Assembly (NCBI GenBank): GCA_005881495.1
Contig: VBHI01000204.1
Span: 2,700-43,602, forward strand
Length of the DNA: 40,903 nucleotides
Source of the DNA: Chloroflexota bacterium
GTDB lineage: Bacteria; Chloroflexota; Ktedonobacteria; Ktedonobacterales; Ktedonobacteraceae
Reading direction: 5' to 3'
This document shows, in pieces, positions 8,923 to 16,741 of this stretch; the stretch's first letter is position 1; each line of letters begins with the position of its first letter. Made by a program: the position numbers and the translations under genes. Below the pieces are notes generated by a model. It did no database searches and was not told the DNA's origin. It saw only the letters and a list, made by a program, of their open reading frames with translations.

Positions 8923-9151
8923 CTTCAATCCGTTCTCTTGCTATTGTATAGTCGGTAAAGGTACATCTCGTTTAATTGTATGCACATCATCCGGCAATTG
9001 CAGTTTTTATAAGTGTGCCATATCGAATGCCGCGTTGTCTATATAGTTGCTGACTCCTCATTTTGTCCACCTCAAGGTTATGTCACTTTTAGCAATCTCA
9101 AAAAGAATAGTTTCATAGGTTCTCATGTTGTTTCCGCGGCGAAGAAATCAC

Positions 9152-9180
9152 TTGAAATTAGAACAAAAATTCTATATAAT
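9152..9180 (+). promoter_or_regulatory. Strong sigma70-type promoter of the VOC gene
   Basis: TTGAAA (9152-9157), exactly 17 bp, TATAAT (9175-9180). It lies 24 bp before the start codon and leaves a short leader carrying AAGGAAGG. This fixes the start at 9205 and rules out the in-frame upstream extension. Confidence 0.75.
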
Positions 9181-9204
9181 GTATTTGTACAAAGGAAGGT
9201 GCTG

Positions 9205-9669
9205 ATGAAAAAAATAACCCAACTCGCGATCATACCAATTCTGGTAGCGGATCAGGACGAGGCCCTCCGCTTTTTCACTGAGAAGCTCGAACTCGAAAAA
9301 CGTGCTGATATGATGTATGGGCCTGGTTTGCGCTGGCTCACTGTCGCTCCCAAGGGACAAAAAAAACCAGAAATTGCCCTGGCAAAGCCCGATCTATCGC
9401 TTTCTGGAATACAGAACAATGGAGGGGGAGGGGAGCGTGTTGGACGTCTCAGCCAATACATTACCTGCGTATTCGCCACCGATGACTGCTATGAAACGTA
9501 TCACACCTTGCTTGCACGAGGAGTCACATTCTTGAGTCCCCCAACCAAAAATGTCCATGGCACGGAAGCCGTTTTTGAGGACCCATACGGCAACCTCTTT
9601 TCCTTATTGGAACCATCGCCAGAAGCCCATTCGCGTTACCGAAATCAGAGCATCACCACAGCGGCATGA
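9205..9669 (+). CDS. VOC (glyoxalase/bleomycin-resistance fold) family protein
   Basis: ATG 9205 has AAGGAAGG 5 nt upstream and a near-consensus promoter just before it. The 154-residue product has the paired beta-alpha-beta-beta-beta layout of VOC proteins: IIPILVADQDEALRFFTEKL at the start, and VFEDPYGNLFSLLEP at the end with a typical terminal metal-ligand Glu. The middle holds a G-rich stretch (NNGGGGERVG) that may be a small insertion. VOC proteins include glyoxalases, dioxygenases and antibiotic-binding proteins; nothing here identifies the substrate. It stands alone between a minus-strand oxidoreductase gene and a convergent phosphorylase gene, separated from the latter by a hairpin. 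Confidence 0.85.
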   Translation: MKKITQLAIIPILVADQDEALRFFTEKLELEKRADMMYGPGLRWLTVAPKGQKKPEIALAKPDLSLSGIQNNGGGGERVGRLSQYITCVFATDDCYETYHTLLARGVTFLSPPTKNVHGTEAVFEDPYGNLFSLLEPSPEAHSRYRNQSITTAA

Positions 9670-9679
9670 CCTAATGACA

Positions 9680-9723
9680 CAGAAGAGCATGGGTATACGA
9701 ACCTGCGCCACTATGCTCTTCTG
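9680..9723. terminator. Hairpin between convergent genes, possible terminator
   Basis: CAGAAGAGCAT (9680-9690) pairs perfectly with ATGCTCTTCTG (9713-9723) around a 22-nt loop. There is no long T run, so factor-independent termination is uncertain. Its place between two convergent stops supports a terminator role in either direction. Confidence 0.45.
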
Positions 9724-9741
9724 CATCTGCTGAAAAAACCA

Positions 9742-12294
9742 TCACCCCCACCGAATCAACCCCATATCATACTTCCCCCCCAGAGCTGGATGGCTTGGCA
9801 GCACCCGTACACCATAGCCAATACTGCCACTTTCGTCTGGCTTCAAACGGATCTCATAGCGGTACGAACCATCCTGCTCTCTCGTGATGTACTCCATCGG
9901 CAGGGCATGTTTTGGAAGAACCACGTTGTCGTTCGCTTGACCATAGACCAGTTCTACGCTCAGATCTTCCGGACTGAGCGTATTCGCGCGTACCCAGGCA
10001 TGTACATCGATATCCTCTCCCAGGCTGAGTTGCCCATCGCGTCGACCATCCACATACAGCTCTAAACCTGCCCAGCCTGCTTTGATCTTCTCTTTCCACT
10101 CAGCTAGCACGCGTGCCTTATCGTACTTGTGCTGCTCAATCTGCATCCCAAGCAGTATTTCAGGGACGTAGAAACGCGTCGTGTATTCCTTTATCATACG
10201 TTTCATACTAAATTGGGGAGCGCAGGTGCGAATGGCTTCCTTCATTATCGCGATCCAGCGGTGAGGTATGCCATCAGGGCCGCGGTCATAATAGGTTGGG
10301 ACGATTTCTTCCTCAAGTAACTGATAGAGCGAAAGGCTGTCTGCCTCAGCTTGCACATCAGCATCGTGGTATTCTCGCTCTTCACCGATGGCCCAGCCGT
10401 TCTCACCGTCATAGCCCTCTGCCCACCAGCCGTCGAGGATACTGCAATTCGGCTGTCCATTGAGAGCCGCCTTCTGTCCGCTGGTGCCGCTGGCTTCGTG
10501 TGGCCGGGTAGGATTATTGAGCCAGACGTCGGTTCCGGAGACCAGGTAACGGGCCATGTCGATATCGTAGTTTTCCAGGAAAATGACCTTTCCGCGGAAG
10601 GCATCGCTTCTTGAGAGCCGGTACACCTGTTCGATCAGTCCTTTACCTGGCTCGTCGGCGGGGTGAGCTTTGCCAGCAAAAATGATTTGAACGGGCTTTT
10701 CCTCATTGTGCAGGATACGGTGCAAGCGATCAGGATCACGGAATATGAGCGTTGCGCGTTTATAGGTCGCGAAGCGACGAGCAAAGCCAATAACAAGGGC
10801 ATCAGTATCCAGCATGTGCTCAAATTCTGCGATCTGCACAGCTCCTTCGCCCAGGCGCAGGTGTTGCTGTTTCAGATGGCGGCGAGAGAAATCAATCAAC
10901 GCATCCTTTCGCTGTACATGGGCTTTCCACAGCTCTTCGTCAGGAATATTGTTGATGCGGTTCCAGAAACCTGCTTCATCTACATGCTCTTGCCAATCCT
11001 CACCAAGATAGCGTTTGAAAAGCGCATCCATCTCTGGTGCAATCCACGAAGGAGTATGTACTCCATTGGTGACGTAGTCGATAGGTACTTCTTCAGCATC
11101 GATGCCTGGCCATAAGAACTGCCACATTTTGCGCGAGACGGTACCGTGGAGTGCGCTCACTCCATTGTGTTGTCCAGTCAGGTGTAGTGCCAGTACCGTC
11201 ATGCCATAGCTTGACCCCCAGCCGTGATCCTCCCGTGCTACCTCCATAAACTGGTCTCGCGTCAACCCCAGCTTGCCCCAGTAAGAGCCAAAGTACTTGT
11301 CGACCAGGTCATAGCTAAACGTATCGTTGCCTGCCGGCACAGGGGTATGCGTTGTAAACAGCGAATTGGCAGCAACAGCCTCTCGTGCCTGGTTGAAGCT
11401 GAGGCCTGAGGCAACCAGTTCCCGGCAGCGTTCCAGGTTCAGGAATGCCGCGTGACCCTCGTTGATATGCCAGGCCGCGGGGGAAATACCGAGGGCGCGT
11501 AATGCCCGTACGCCACCAATACCCAGCACAAACTCCTGGGAGATGCGCATCTCGCGGTCTCCGCCATAGAGACGGGCTGAAAGCTCGCGGTCGTGAGGTG
11601 CATTGGGCGCTACGTCTGTGTCCATCAGGTATAGGGGAATGCGCCCTACCTGCAACTTCCATACTTTTGCATGAATGTTCCGTCCGGGTAACTCAACTGT
11701 AATCATCACCTCGTTGCCATTGGCATCGCAGGCGGGAGTCGCTGGCGCCTCCCAAAAACGCAGTTTATCGTATGAAGCTTCTTGCACACCTTCACGGGTG
11801 ATGCGCTGGTGGAAGTAGCCCTGTGGGTAGAGAAATCCTATACCAACAAAAGGCAAGTCAAGATCGCTAGCCTCCTTGCAGTGGTCACCCGAGAGTATTC
11901 CAAGGCCACCAGAATAAATAGGTATCGCTTCGTGCAATCCAAACTCGGCAGAAAAATAGGCGATAGTCCGCTCGCCCAGTTCTGGGTAGTTCTGTGAGAA
12001 CCATGTCTTCTGTTTTGGAGGATGCATATAGGCATCGAAGTTGCTGAGAATCGTATCGTAACGTTCCAGGTAATCGGCTCGATTTGCCGCTACTTCGAGA
12101 CTCTCTGGTCGCACCTCGCTTAGAAAACGTACAGGATTATGTCCAACTTCTTCCCACAGATCGGGATCAAGTGTACTATACAGGGCGCGTGCCTCGGGAT
12201 GCCAGCTCCACCACAAATTATAAGCAAGTTCATACAATCGATTGATACGAGCAGGCATGATTGGGAAAACCGTCATGCGGCCATAAACTTTCAC
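9742..12294 (-). CDS. glgP: Alpha-glucan phosphorylase (TIGR02094 type)
   Basis: The 850-residue product starts with GTG at 12294; GGAT-type Shine-Dalgarno sequence (AAAGGA) lies about 12 nt upstream. It phosphorolyses alpha-1,4-glucans to glucose-1-phosphate. The N-terminal DUF3417 block (RLYELAYNLWWSWHPEA, residues 20-36) marks the divergent phosphorylase group of many bacteria and archaea. Other landmarks are SAEFGLHEAIPIYSGGLG (115-132), WHINEGHAAF (275-284), FTTHTPVPAGNDTF and RPHEASGTSGQKAALNG (597-613), where Lys608 should bind pyridoxal phosphate. It is monocistronic with its own promoter at 12330-12358. No glycogen-synthesis gene lies beside it. Confidence 0.93.
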   Translation of the reverse strand: MKVYGRMTVFPIMPARINRLYELAYNLWWSWHPEARALYSTLDPDLWEEVGHNPVRFLSEVRPESLEVAANRADYLERYDTILSNFDAYMHPPKQKTWFSQNYPELGERTIAYFSAEFGLHEAIPIYSGGLGILSGDHCKEASDLDLPFVGIGFLYPQGYFHQRITREGVQEASYDKLRFWEAPATPACDANGNEVMITVELPGRNIHAKVWKLQVGRIPLYLMDTDVAPNAPHDRELSARLYGGDREMRISQEFVLGIGGVRALRALGISPAAWHINEGHAAFLNLERCRELVASGLSFNQAREAVAANSLFTTHTPVPAGNDTFSYDLVDKYFGSYWGKLGLTRDQFMEVAREDHGWGSSYGMTVLALHLTGQHNGVSALHGTVSRKMWQFLWPGIDAEEVPIDYVTNGVHTPSWIAPEMDALFKRYLGEDWQEHVDEAGFWNRINNIPDEELWKAHVQRKDALIDFSRRHLKQQHLRLGEGAVQIAEFEHMLDTDALVIGFARRFATYKRATLIFRDPDRLHRILHNEEKPVQIIFAGKAHPADEPGKGLIEQVYRLSRSDAFRGKVIFLENYDIDMARYLVSGTDVWLNNPTRPHEASGTSGQKAALNGQPNCSILDGWWAEGYDGENGWAIGEEREYHDADVQAEADSLSLYQLLEEEIVPTYYDRGPDGIPHRWIAIMKEAIRTCAPQFSMKRMIKEYTTRFYVPEILLGMQIEQHKYDKARVLAEWKEKIKAGWAGLELYVDGRRDGQLSLGEDIDVHAWVRANTLSPEDLSVELVYGQANDNVVLPKHALPMEYITREQDGSYRYEIRLKPDESGSIGYGVRVLPSHPALGGKYDMGLIRWG

Positions 12295-12329
12295 AGGGTT
12301 AGGTATCCTTTCTTTTAGCGCTATGCATC

Positions 12330-12358
12330 AGTATAACCTTTGTGCAAACTGAGGTCAA
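12330..12358 (-). promoter_or_regulatory. Promoter of the glucan phosphorylase gene
   Basis: On the minus strand: TTGACC (12358-12353), 17 bp, TATACT (12335-12330). The start codon is 36 nt after the -10. Confidence 0.65.
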
Positions 12359-12377
12359 ATTTGATTGCTACTATAGA

Positions 12378-12406
12378 TTGCCTTTGCTGCAACTTTGTTT
12401 TATACT
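12378..12406 (+). promoter_or_regulatory. Putative promoter of the membrane-anchored hypothetical
   Basis: TTGCCT (12378-12383), 17 bp, TATACT (12401-12406), 64 bp before the start at 12471. It is back to back with the phosphorylase promoter. Confidence 0.45.
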
Positions 12407-12470
12407 GGACTGGCTGCACCACCTGATGGAACCACAGTAGTGGGGCATTCCCAGTGCAGAGAGGCGGTTC

Positions 12471-13028
12471 ATGGCAAGGAAACAATCACAAGCATCCCTG
12501 CGTCGTGAAAAAGAATCCACAACCCGACGCTTGCGTGTAATGAGCGGCGCTGTAGGAGCTATACTGCTTGCTTTAGCTGGTGTATGGTTGGCCTGGCTCT
12601 TGCTGCACCAGTTCGCTGGGCCCGCCATACCAGCGCCCCCAACCATAAACGTGGCGCCTCCCAATTCACCGGAGTTACAAATTACACCCCTGGTCGCTGA
12701 AGGGATTACGCTGGGCCATCCCGATAAGACGCCCGGACTGAGTCAACAACAGGCATTACTGATCGCAGGCCAGCTTGAACCGAATGCTGCGAGCAAAGCG
12801 AAAATGGCAAGCGCGCAATATGTGCTGCTGAATTACCCTGACAAAGGGACGCCTGCTACACATGCTGATTTTCACAACGTGCCAACCTGGATGGTACATT
12901 ATCGAGGTATCCCACTAGAACCTGCCGACCCAGCGGTTGACCCGGCCCCATTGCCCCATTCATCCTATGATCTCTATGTTTTCCTGGATGCGAATAGTGG
13001 GAAAGAACTCCTGGCAGTACAGGTGTAG
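12471..13028 (+). CDS. Hypothetical protein with one N-terminal membrane anchor
   Basis: ATG 12471 has AGAGAGG 6 nt upstream. The 185-residue product has a basic N-terminus (residues 1-23), one hydrophobic segment (about 25-47, SGAVGAILLALAGVWLAWLL), a Pro-rich spacer (52-66), then an extracytoplasmic domain ending in VPTWMVHYRGIPLEP and SSYDLYVFLDANSGKELLAVQV. The last part resembles PepSY/YpeB-like strands in layout, but I cannot assign it to a family. It sits between divergent glgP and a convergent response-regulator gene, so it is probably a single-gene unit. The function is unknown. Confidence 0.75.
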   Translation: MARKQSQASLRREKESTTRRLRVMSGAVGAILLALAGVWLAWLLLHQFAGPAIPAPPTINVAPPNSPELQITPLVAEGITLGHPDKTPGLSQQQALLIAGQLEPNAASKAKMASAQYVLLNYPDKGTPATHADFHNVPTWMVHYRGIPLEPADPAVDPAPLPHSSYDLYVFLDANSGKELLAVQV

Positions 13029-13186
13029 ACCTGGAATAGAGGAATGTGTCACATAAGTTGCCCTGGTACATGTCTAAATGATGGCAGAAACATTCCCGAA
13101 CGATTCACCACAAGAACGCACGTTCAGAGAGTTTGCAGCGATGGTCGTTAATTGCTCGCCTGCTCGCGTGTGAAAGGTGCTAGAGG

Positions 13187-13876
13187 TCAGTTTTCTTCCA
13201 TCTTAATCCACCCATGCCTCAATGCATGCACCACAGCGGCTGTTCGGTCATTCACCGATAGCTTTTTGAGGATAGATGTAATATGGTTTTTTACCGTCTG
13301 ATCGCTGATTTTTAGCGACTTCGCGATCTCCTTATTGCTATTCCCCCGTGCAATATAATCCAGTATTTCTACTTCCCGACCTGAGAGCGGCGAATAGAGA
13401 TCTTTTGCTGGAGAAGTTTCTTCTTCAACGGCCAGTTCACGGAACGATTTCAATACTCGACTGGCAAGCTGTGGTTTAGCGAGGACATCATCGTTGATCA
13501 GATATTCGCCGACACTGACCTTCCGTACCGCTTCTGTAAGCTCTTCTATTGTGATATTCCGTGTATAATATGCGGACGCGCCAACTTTAATGGACTGAAA
13601 TAGACGTTCCTCGTCTTCTGAAGGGGTCAACATGATGATCGCCAATCGTGTCGTAATATGGCGCATCTGGCGCGCAATTTCTAATGGATCGCCGGTGTTA
13701 AGGCTCGTATCGAGCAGTACCACGTCGGGATTTTCTGTGCGCGCTATTTCCAGTATCTCATCCGGATTAGTAGAATCACCAACAATGACACAATCCCCCA
13801 TTTGTTCAAGAGTGGCACGAATGCCCTGACGAAATAAGGGTTGTTCCTCTACAATAATGACACGTATTGTTTCCAT
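13187..13876 (-). CDS. NarL/LuxR-type response regulator with atypical receiver
   Basis: The 229-residue product has a receiver domain (1-120) and a C-terminal LuxR helix-turn-helix (about 163-226: LSGREVEILDYIARGNSNKEIA, then ISDQTVKNHITSILKKL). The receiver keeps the phospho-acceptor candidate Asp56 (VVLLDTSL) and Thr84. The acidic pair is Glu10-Glu11 (VEEQ) rather than two Asp or Asp-Glu, and the conserved Lys is Arg106 (YYTRN). Phosphorylation may therefore be altered or lost. No histidine kinase gene is adjacent. The upstream Shine-Dalgarno is weak. The same-strand MglA-like gene lies 188 bp upstream, but co-transcription is uncertain. Confidence 0.88.
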   Translation of the reverse strand: METIRVIIVEEQPLFRQGIRATLEQMGDCVIVGDSTNPDEILEIARTENPDVVLLDTSLNTGDPLEIARQMRHITTRLAIIMLTPSEDEERLFQSIKVGASAYYTRNITIEELTEAVRKVSVGEYLINDDVLAKPQLASRVLKSFRELAVEEETSPAKDLYSPLSGREVEILDYIARGNSNKEIAKSLKISDQTVKNHITSILKKLSVNDRTAAVVHALRHGWIKMEEN

Positions 13877-14064
13877 CTAATCAAGTATTGCGGTGCAGAG
13901 ACCCCTGCCTTGACGCATGGGGAGGAAGCGCCGCTCCTCCTTCTTTGTTCTTTGTTAGTGAAAAAATATCCAATAGGAATGCCCGAAAGGAACAATGGGC
14001 TGGATCCACTGGAGTAACATGGAGCTGGAGGCATGGTGAATGCCATCTCACGTGTTATGATAAA

Positions 14065-14649
14065 CTAAATGCGTTCCAATCGGCGTAACGTGGAATTGAT
14101 ACCCATACGTAAGCTCTCGATAACACCTTGTCCTGTAACGGCTACTGCCTCAAAGCTTGGCACGTGGTACGGATTGAGATACTGCTCTAATACTGACACC
14201 GGCAGTATTTCATGCAGGTCGCGCTTGTTCCATTGCATAACCAGGGGAAAATCCGCAATATCTTTGTTCATACGTCGTAGTTGCTCTTGCAACTCGTTCC
14301 AACTTTCAATATTCTCTTGCAATTTACTGGCCTGAGAGTCAGACACGAATATTACACAATCGGCCCCTTTCAGGACGGAGATACGTGTCTGCTGGTAGAG
14401 TACCTGGCCAGGGACGGTGTAAAGTTGAAAACGAATGTTGAAGCCATGCACCTTACCGAGTTCAAGCGGGAGCAGGTCGAAGTATAAAGTACGCTCCGTC
14501 TCTGTATCGATAGAGACCATATCACCGACATCTTGCGGATTGACCGCCTGGTGTATGTAATGCAAGTTCGTGGTTTTTCCGCATAAACCGATGCCGTAAT
14601 AGACGATCTTACAGTTGATTTCTCGTTTGGCCATGTTGATTAGCGACAT
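14065..14649 (-). CDS. MglA-like small GTPase
   Basis: The start ATG 14649 is supported by AGGAGAG 9 nt upstream; a second ATG (MAKRE...) lies five codons in. The 194-residue product has Walker A GIGLCGKT (19-26), TVPGQ (78-82) in place of the usual DxxG G3 motif, and NKRD (141-144) as G4. The TVPG variant and the opening KREINCKIVYYG are hallmarks of the MglA group, which controls polarity and motility in myxobacteria and is found as signalling GTPases in many other phyla. The usual Roadblock/LC7 GAP partner (MglB) is not adjacent. Its own promoter lies at 14747-14774, divergent from gatB. Confidence 0.88.
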   Translation of the reverse strand: MSLINMAKREINCKIVYYGIGLCGKTTNLHYIHQAVNPQDVGDMVSIDTETERTLYFDLLPLELGKVHGFNIRFQLYTVPGQVLYQQTRISVLKGADCVIFVSDSQASKLQENIESWNELQEQLRRMNKDIADFPLVMQWNKRDLHEILPVSVLEQYLNPYHVPSFEAVAVTGQGVIESLRMGINSTLRRLERI

Positions 14650-14746
14650 ATGTAGTTGCTCTCCTGCCCGCTCGTACGCGCCACTTCAATGTGTTTGTGA
14701 GTCTTTCGTTGCTTCGGGAACGAGTAGCCGCTCCTTGCTACGGAAC

Positions 14747-14774
14747 AGTATACCGTATTTTGTAAAAATGTCAA
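14747..14774 (-). promoter_or_regulatory. Promoter of the MglA-like GTPase gene
   Basis: On the minus strand: TTGACA (14774-14769), 16 bp, TATACT (14752-14747). The leader is about 90 nt. Confidence 0.65.
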
Positions 14775-14801
14775 TTTGCTGTGCTGCGGTCAAACTACCC
14801 A

Positions 14802-14830
14802 TTGACGAAAAAGGCAGAAAGGTCTAGACT
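14802..14830 (+). promoter_or_regulatory. Promoter of gatB
   Basis: TTGACG (14802-14807), 17 bp, TAGACT (14825-14830), 63 bp before the gatB start. Confidence 0.55.
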
Positions 14831-14893
14831 TAGGTGGAAAGAGCGTAGAGACATCTATGTAAAAGAGAGAAAAATTAAGGCGAGGGAAGCAGA

Positions 14894-16387
14894 ATGACGG
14901 TAGGAACTCAAAAAAACTCCATTGAAACGGATTACGAAGTAGTTATAGGTCTGGAAGTGCACTCACAACTTCTGACAAAAAGTAAAATGTTCTGTTCGTG
15001 CAGCACAAACTACGCGAACGATGCGCCGAATACTCACGTCTGCCCTGTTTGTATGGGCATGCCTGGTGTACTGCCAATCATTAATCGGCAAGCTATCGAC
15101 TATACCATCATGACAGCCCTTGCCCTTAACTGTACTATTCCAGAGTACTCAAAGTTCGACCGCAAGAATTATCCTTATCCTGATTTGATGAAGGGCTATC
15201 AAATCTCACAATACGACATACCGCTCAGCAAGAATGGATATCTGACCATTGAACACCATGGTCAGACGCGCAAGATCGGTATCACTCGTGTTCACCTGGA
15301 AGAAGATACCGCCCGTCTCCTCCACCACGATGGCTATAGCCTCATCGACGTCAATCGCTCCGGTACGCCGCTTATGGAGATTGTCAGCGAGCCAGATATG
15401 CGTTCCCCCGAAGAGGCTCGGCTCTATATGCAGAAATTACGCGAGATATTGGTTTACCTAGGTGTATCTTCAGGACGTATGGAAGAGGGAAGCCTTCGTT
15501 GTGATGCCAACATCTCTATTCGTCCGCGAGGAGAGCAAAAGCTTGGCGTTAAGACCGAGATCAAAAACATGAATAGTTTCCGTTCTGTGGAGCGTGCGTT
15601 AGAATACGAGGTGCAGCGGCAAATAGCCATGGCGCGTGCCGGCGAGACCATTCATCAAGAGACGCGCGGTTGGGTAGAAACGAAGGGCATCACTGTGTCA
15701 CAGCGCAGCAAAGAGCAGGCGCATGACTATCGCTACTTTCCGGAGCCAGACCTGCCTCCGCTTTTGATCAGTAGAACCTGGGTTGAAGAGTTGCGAGCAA
15801 AACTGCCGGAATTACCGGATGCTCGCCGAATTCGGTACCAGTCTGAATTTGGCCTTTCGGCGCAAGATGCCAATGTATTGACAGAAGAAAAAGCTCTCGG
15901 CGATTACTTTGAGCAGGTTATGGCAGCTTCGCACGTGAACGACAGAAAGGCACGCGCTAAAGTTGCCAGCAACTGGCTGCTGAGTGAGGTCGTCCGCTTG
16001 CTGAAGGCAAACGCCATTTCAATACAATCCTGTCCCCTTACACCCGCTGCCCTGGTAAGTTTGCTTGATCTGCTCGACAAAGAGCGCATCAATGGGACAC
16101 AAGCCAAAGAGGTGTTGGACGAAGCCTTTGCTACGGGCATTTCGCCAGAAGCAATTGTCGAAAAGAGAGGCCTGAAGCCGCCAATCAGCGATCAGGGTGA
16201 GCTCAATCGGATAATAGAGGGGGTTATAACGAATAATCCCAAGTCTGTTAATGACTACCGTGCTGGTAAGACCAACGCCTTGCAATTTCTGGTAGGCCAG
16301 GTCATGAAACAAACGCGCGGCCAGGCAAAGGCCGAAATCGTACAAAAACTCTTGAAAGCACAATTAGACAAGGCTCCAACAGCCTGA
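14894..16387 (+). CDS. gatB: Aspartyl/glutamyl-tRNA(Asn/Gln) amidotransferase subunit B
   Basis: The 497-residue product has the GatB opening VIGLEVHSQLLTKSKMFCSCS, a Cys cluster (CSCS, then CPVCMGMPG) that binds zinc in the family, and the C-terminal YqeY-like domain (about 340-490). In the GatCAB complex, GatB phosphorylates mischarged Glu-tRNA(Gln) or Asp-tRNA(Asn) and hands them to GatA for transamidation. GAGGG lies about 9 nt before the ATG. gatA and gatC are not in the window, so the subunits are encoded separately. The gene has its own promoter at 14802. Confidence 0.96.
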   Translation: MTVGTQKNSIETDYEVVIGLEVHSQLLTKSKMFCSCSTNYANDAPNTHVCPVCMGMPGVLPIINRQAIDYTIMTALALNCTIPEYSKFDRKNYPYPDLMKGYQISQYDIPLSKNGYLTIEHHGQTRKIGITRVHLEEDTARLLHHDGYSLIDVNRSGTPLMEIVSEPDMRSPEEARLYMQKLREILVYLGVSSGRMEEGSLRCDANISIRPRGEQKLGVKTEIKNMNSFRSVERALEYEVQRQIAMARAGETIHQETRGWVETKGITVSQRSKEQAHDYRYFPEPDLPPLLISRTWVEELRAKLPELPDARRIRYQSEFGLSAQDANVLTEEKALGDYFEQVMAASHVNDRKARAKVASNWLLSEVVRLLKANAISIQSCPLTPAALVSLLDLLDKERINGTQAKEVLDEAFATGISPEAIVEKRGLKPPISDQGELNRIIEGVITNNPKSVNDYRAGKTNALQFLVGQVMKQTRGQAKAEIVQKLLKAQLDKAPTA

Positions 16388-16438
16388 AAAATGGCAACCT
16401 CCCGCTTCGTTGAGCAAGAAGTTCACTCTAGAACACAT

Positions 16439-16459
16439 GGAGGTTCGCGGATGACCTCC
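16439..16459 (+). terminator. Weak hairpin after gatB
   Basis: GGAGGT (16439-16444) pairs with ACCTCC (16454-16459) around a 9-nt loop, about 50 bp after the gatB stop. No T run follows, so it is a poor intrinsic terminator. Confidence 0.25.
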
Positions 16460-16484
16460 GTGCTACACGTTGAGTTCTAAGGGT

Positions 16485-16637
16485 AGAAGCAGTTGCCGCT
16501 ACATCATCTACCTTCATAGCGGTGCTTATGTGTACCAGATCCAATCGATACACTGGACGTTCTTCGGTCGTCTCATTGACAAGCTGGGCTGCACCGTAGT
16601 CGTGCCGATCTATCCGTTGGCGCCGCGCTCCACATAA
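16485..16637 (+). pseudogene. Fragment of an alpha/beta hydrolase (HSL/acetylesterase type)
   Basis: This frame of about 50 codons, with no credible start, encodes RYIIYLHSGAYVYQIQSIHW, then GRLIDKLGCTVVVPIYPLAP and a stop. It matches the opening of alpha/beta-hydrolase fold-3 enzymes, whose oxyanion motif HGGGY is here HSGAY, followed by the VVVP-Y-LAP strand. The nucleophile Ser, Asp and His regions are absent. It fills most of the gatB-gdh gap and is best read as a gene remnant. Confidence 0.75.
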
Positions 16638-16655
16638 AGACGTCTTTCATACTGT

Positions 16656-16707
16656 GTGTTCGTTTACACCATGTAGTGCTACAATATAAATAGGTGTTCT
16701 TTTACAC
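16656..16707 (+). promoter_or_regulatory. gdh promoter with paired 14-bp operator-like repeats
   Basis: The promoter is TTTACA (16663-16668), 16 bp, TATAAA (16685-16690). Two near-identical imperfect palindromes flank it: GTGTTCGTTTACAC (16656-16669) overlaps the -35, and GTGTTCTTTTACAC (16694-16707) covers the expected transcription start. They differ at one position and their starts are 38 bp apart. The arrangement suggests repression by a dimer pair, but no regulator is known. Confidence 0.5.
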
Positions 16708-16741
16708 TTGATAACAGAAAAGTAAGGAGGCTTTTTAGTCA

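Noticed and set aside
9013..9204. In-frame N-terminal extension of the VOC protein.
   Set aside because: A near-consensus promoter (9152-9180) and the Shine-Dalgarno at 9192-9199 lie inside it, so translation must start at 9205.
13114..13125. GAACGCACGTTC, matching the GAAC-N4-GTTC pattern of Gram-positive LexA boxes.
   Set aside because: It lies between two convergent genes with no promoter to control; a 12-bp chance palindrome is more likely.
13921..13953. GGAGGA/TCCTCC hairpin followed by a T-rich run on the plus strand.
   Set aside because: No plus-strand gene ends here; at best it ends antisense transcription, so it was not listed as a terminator.
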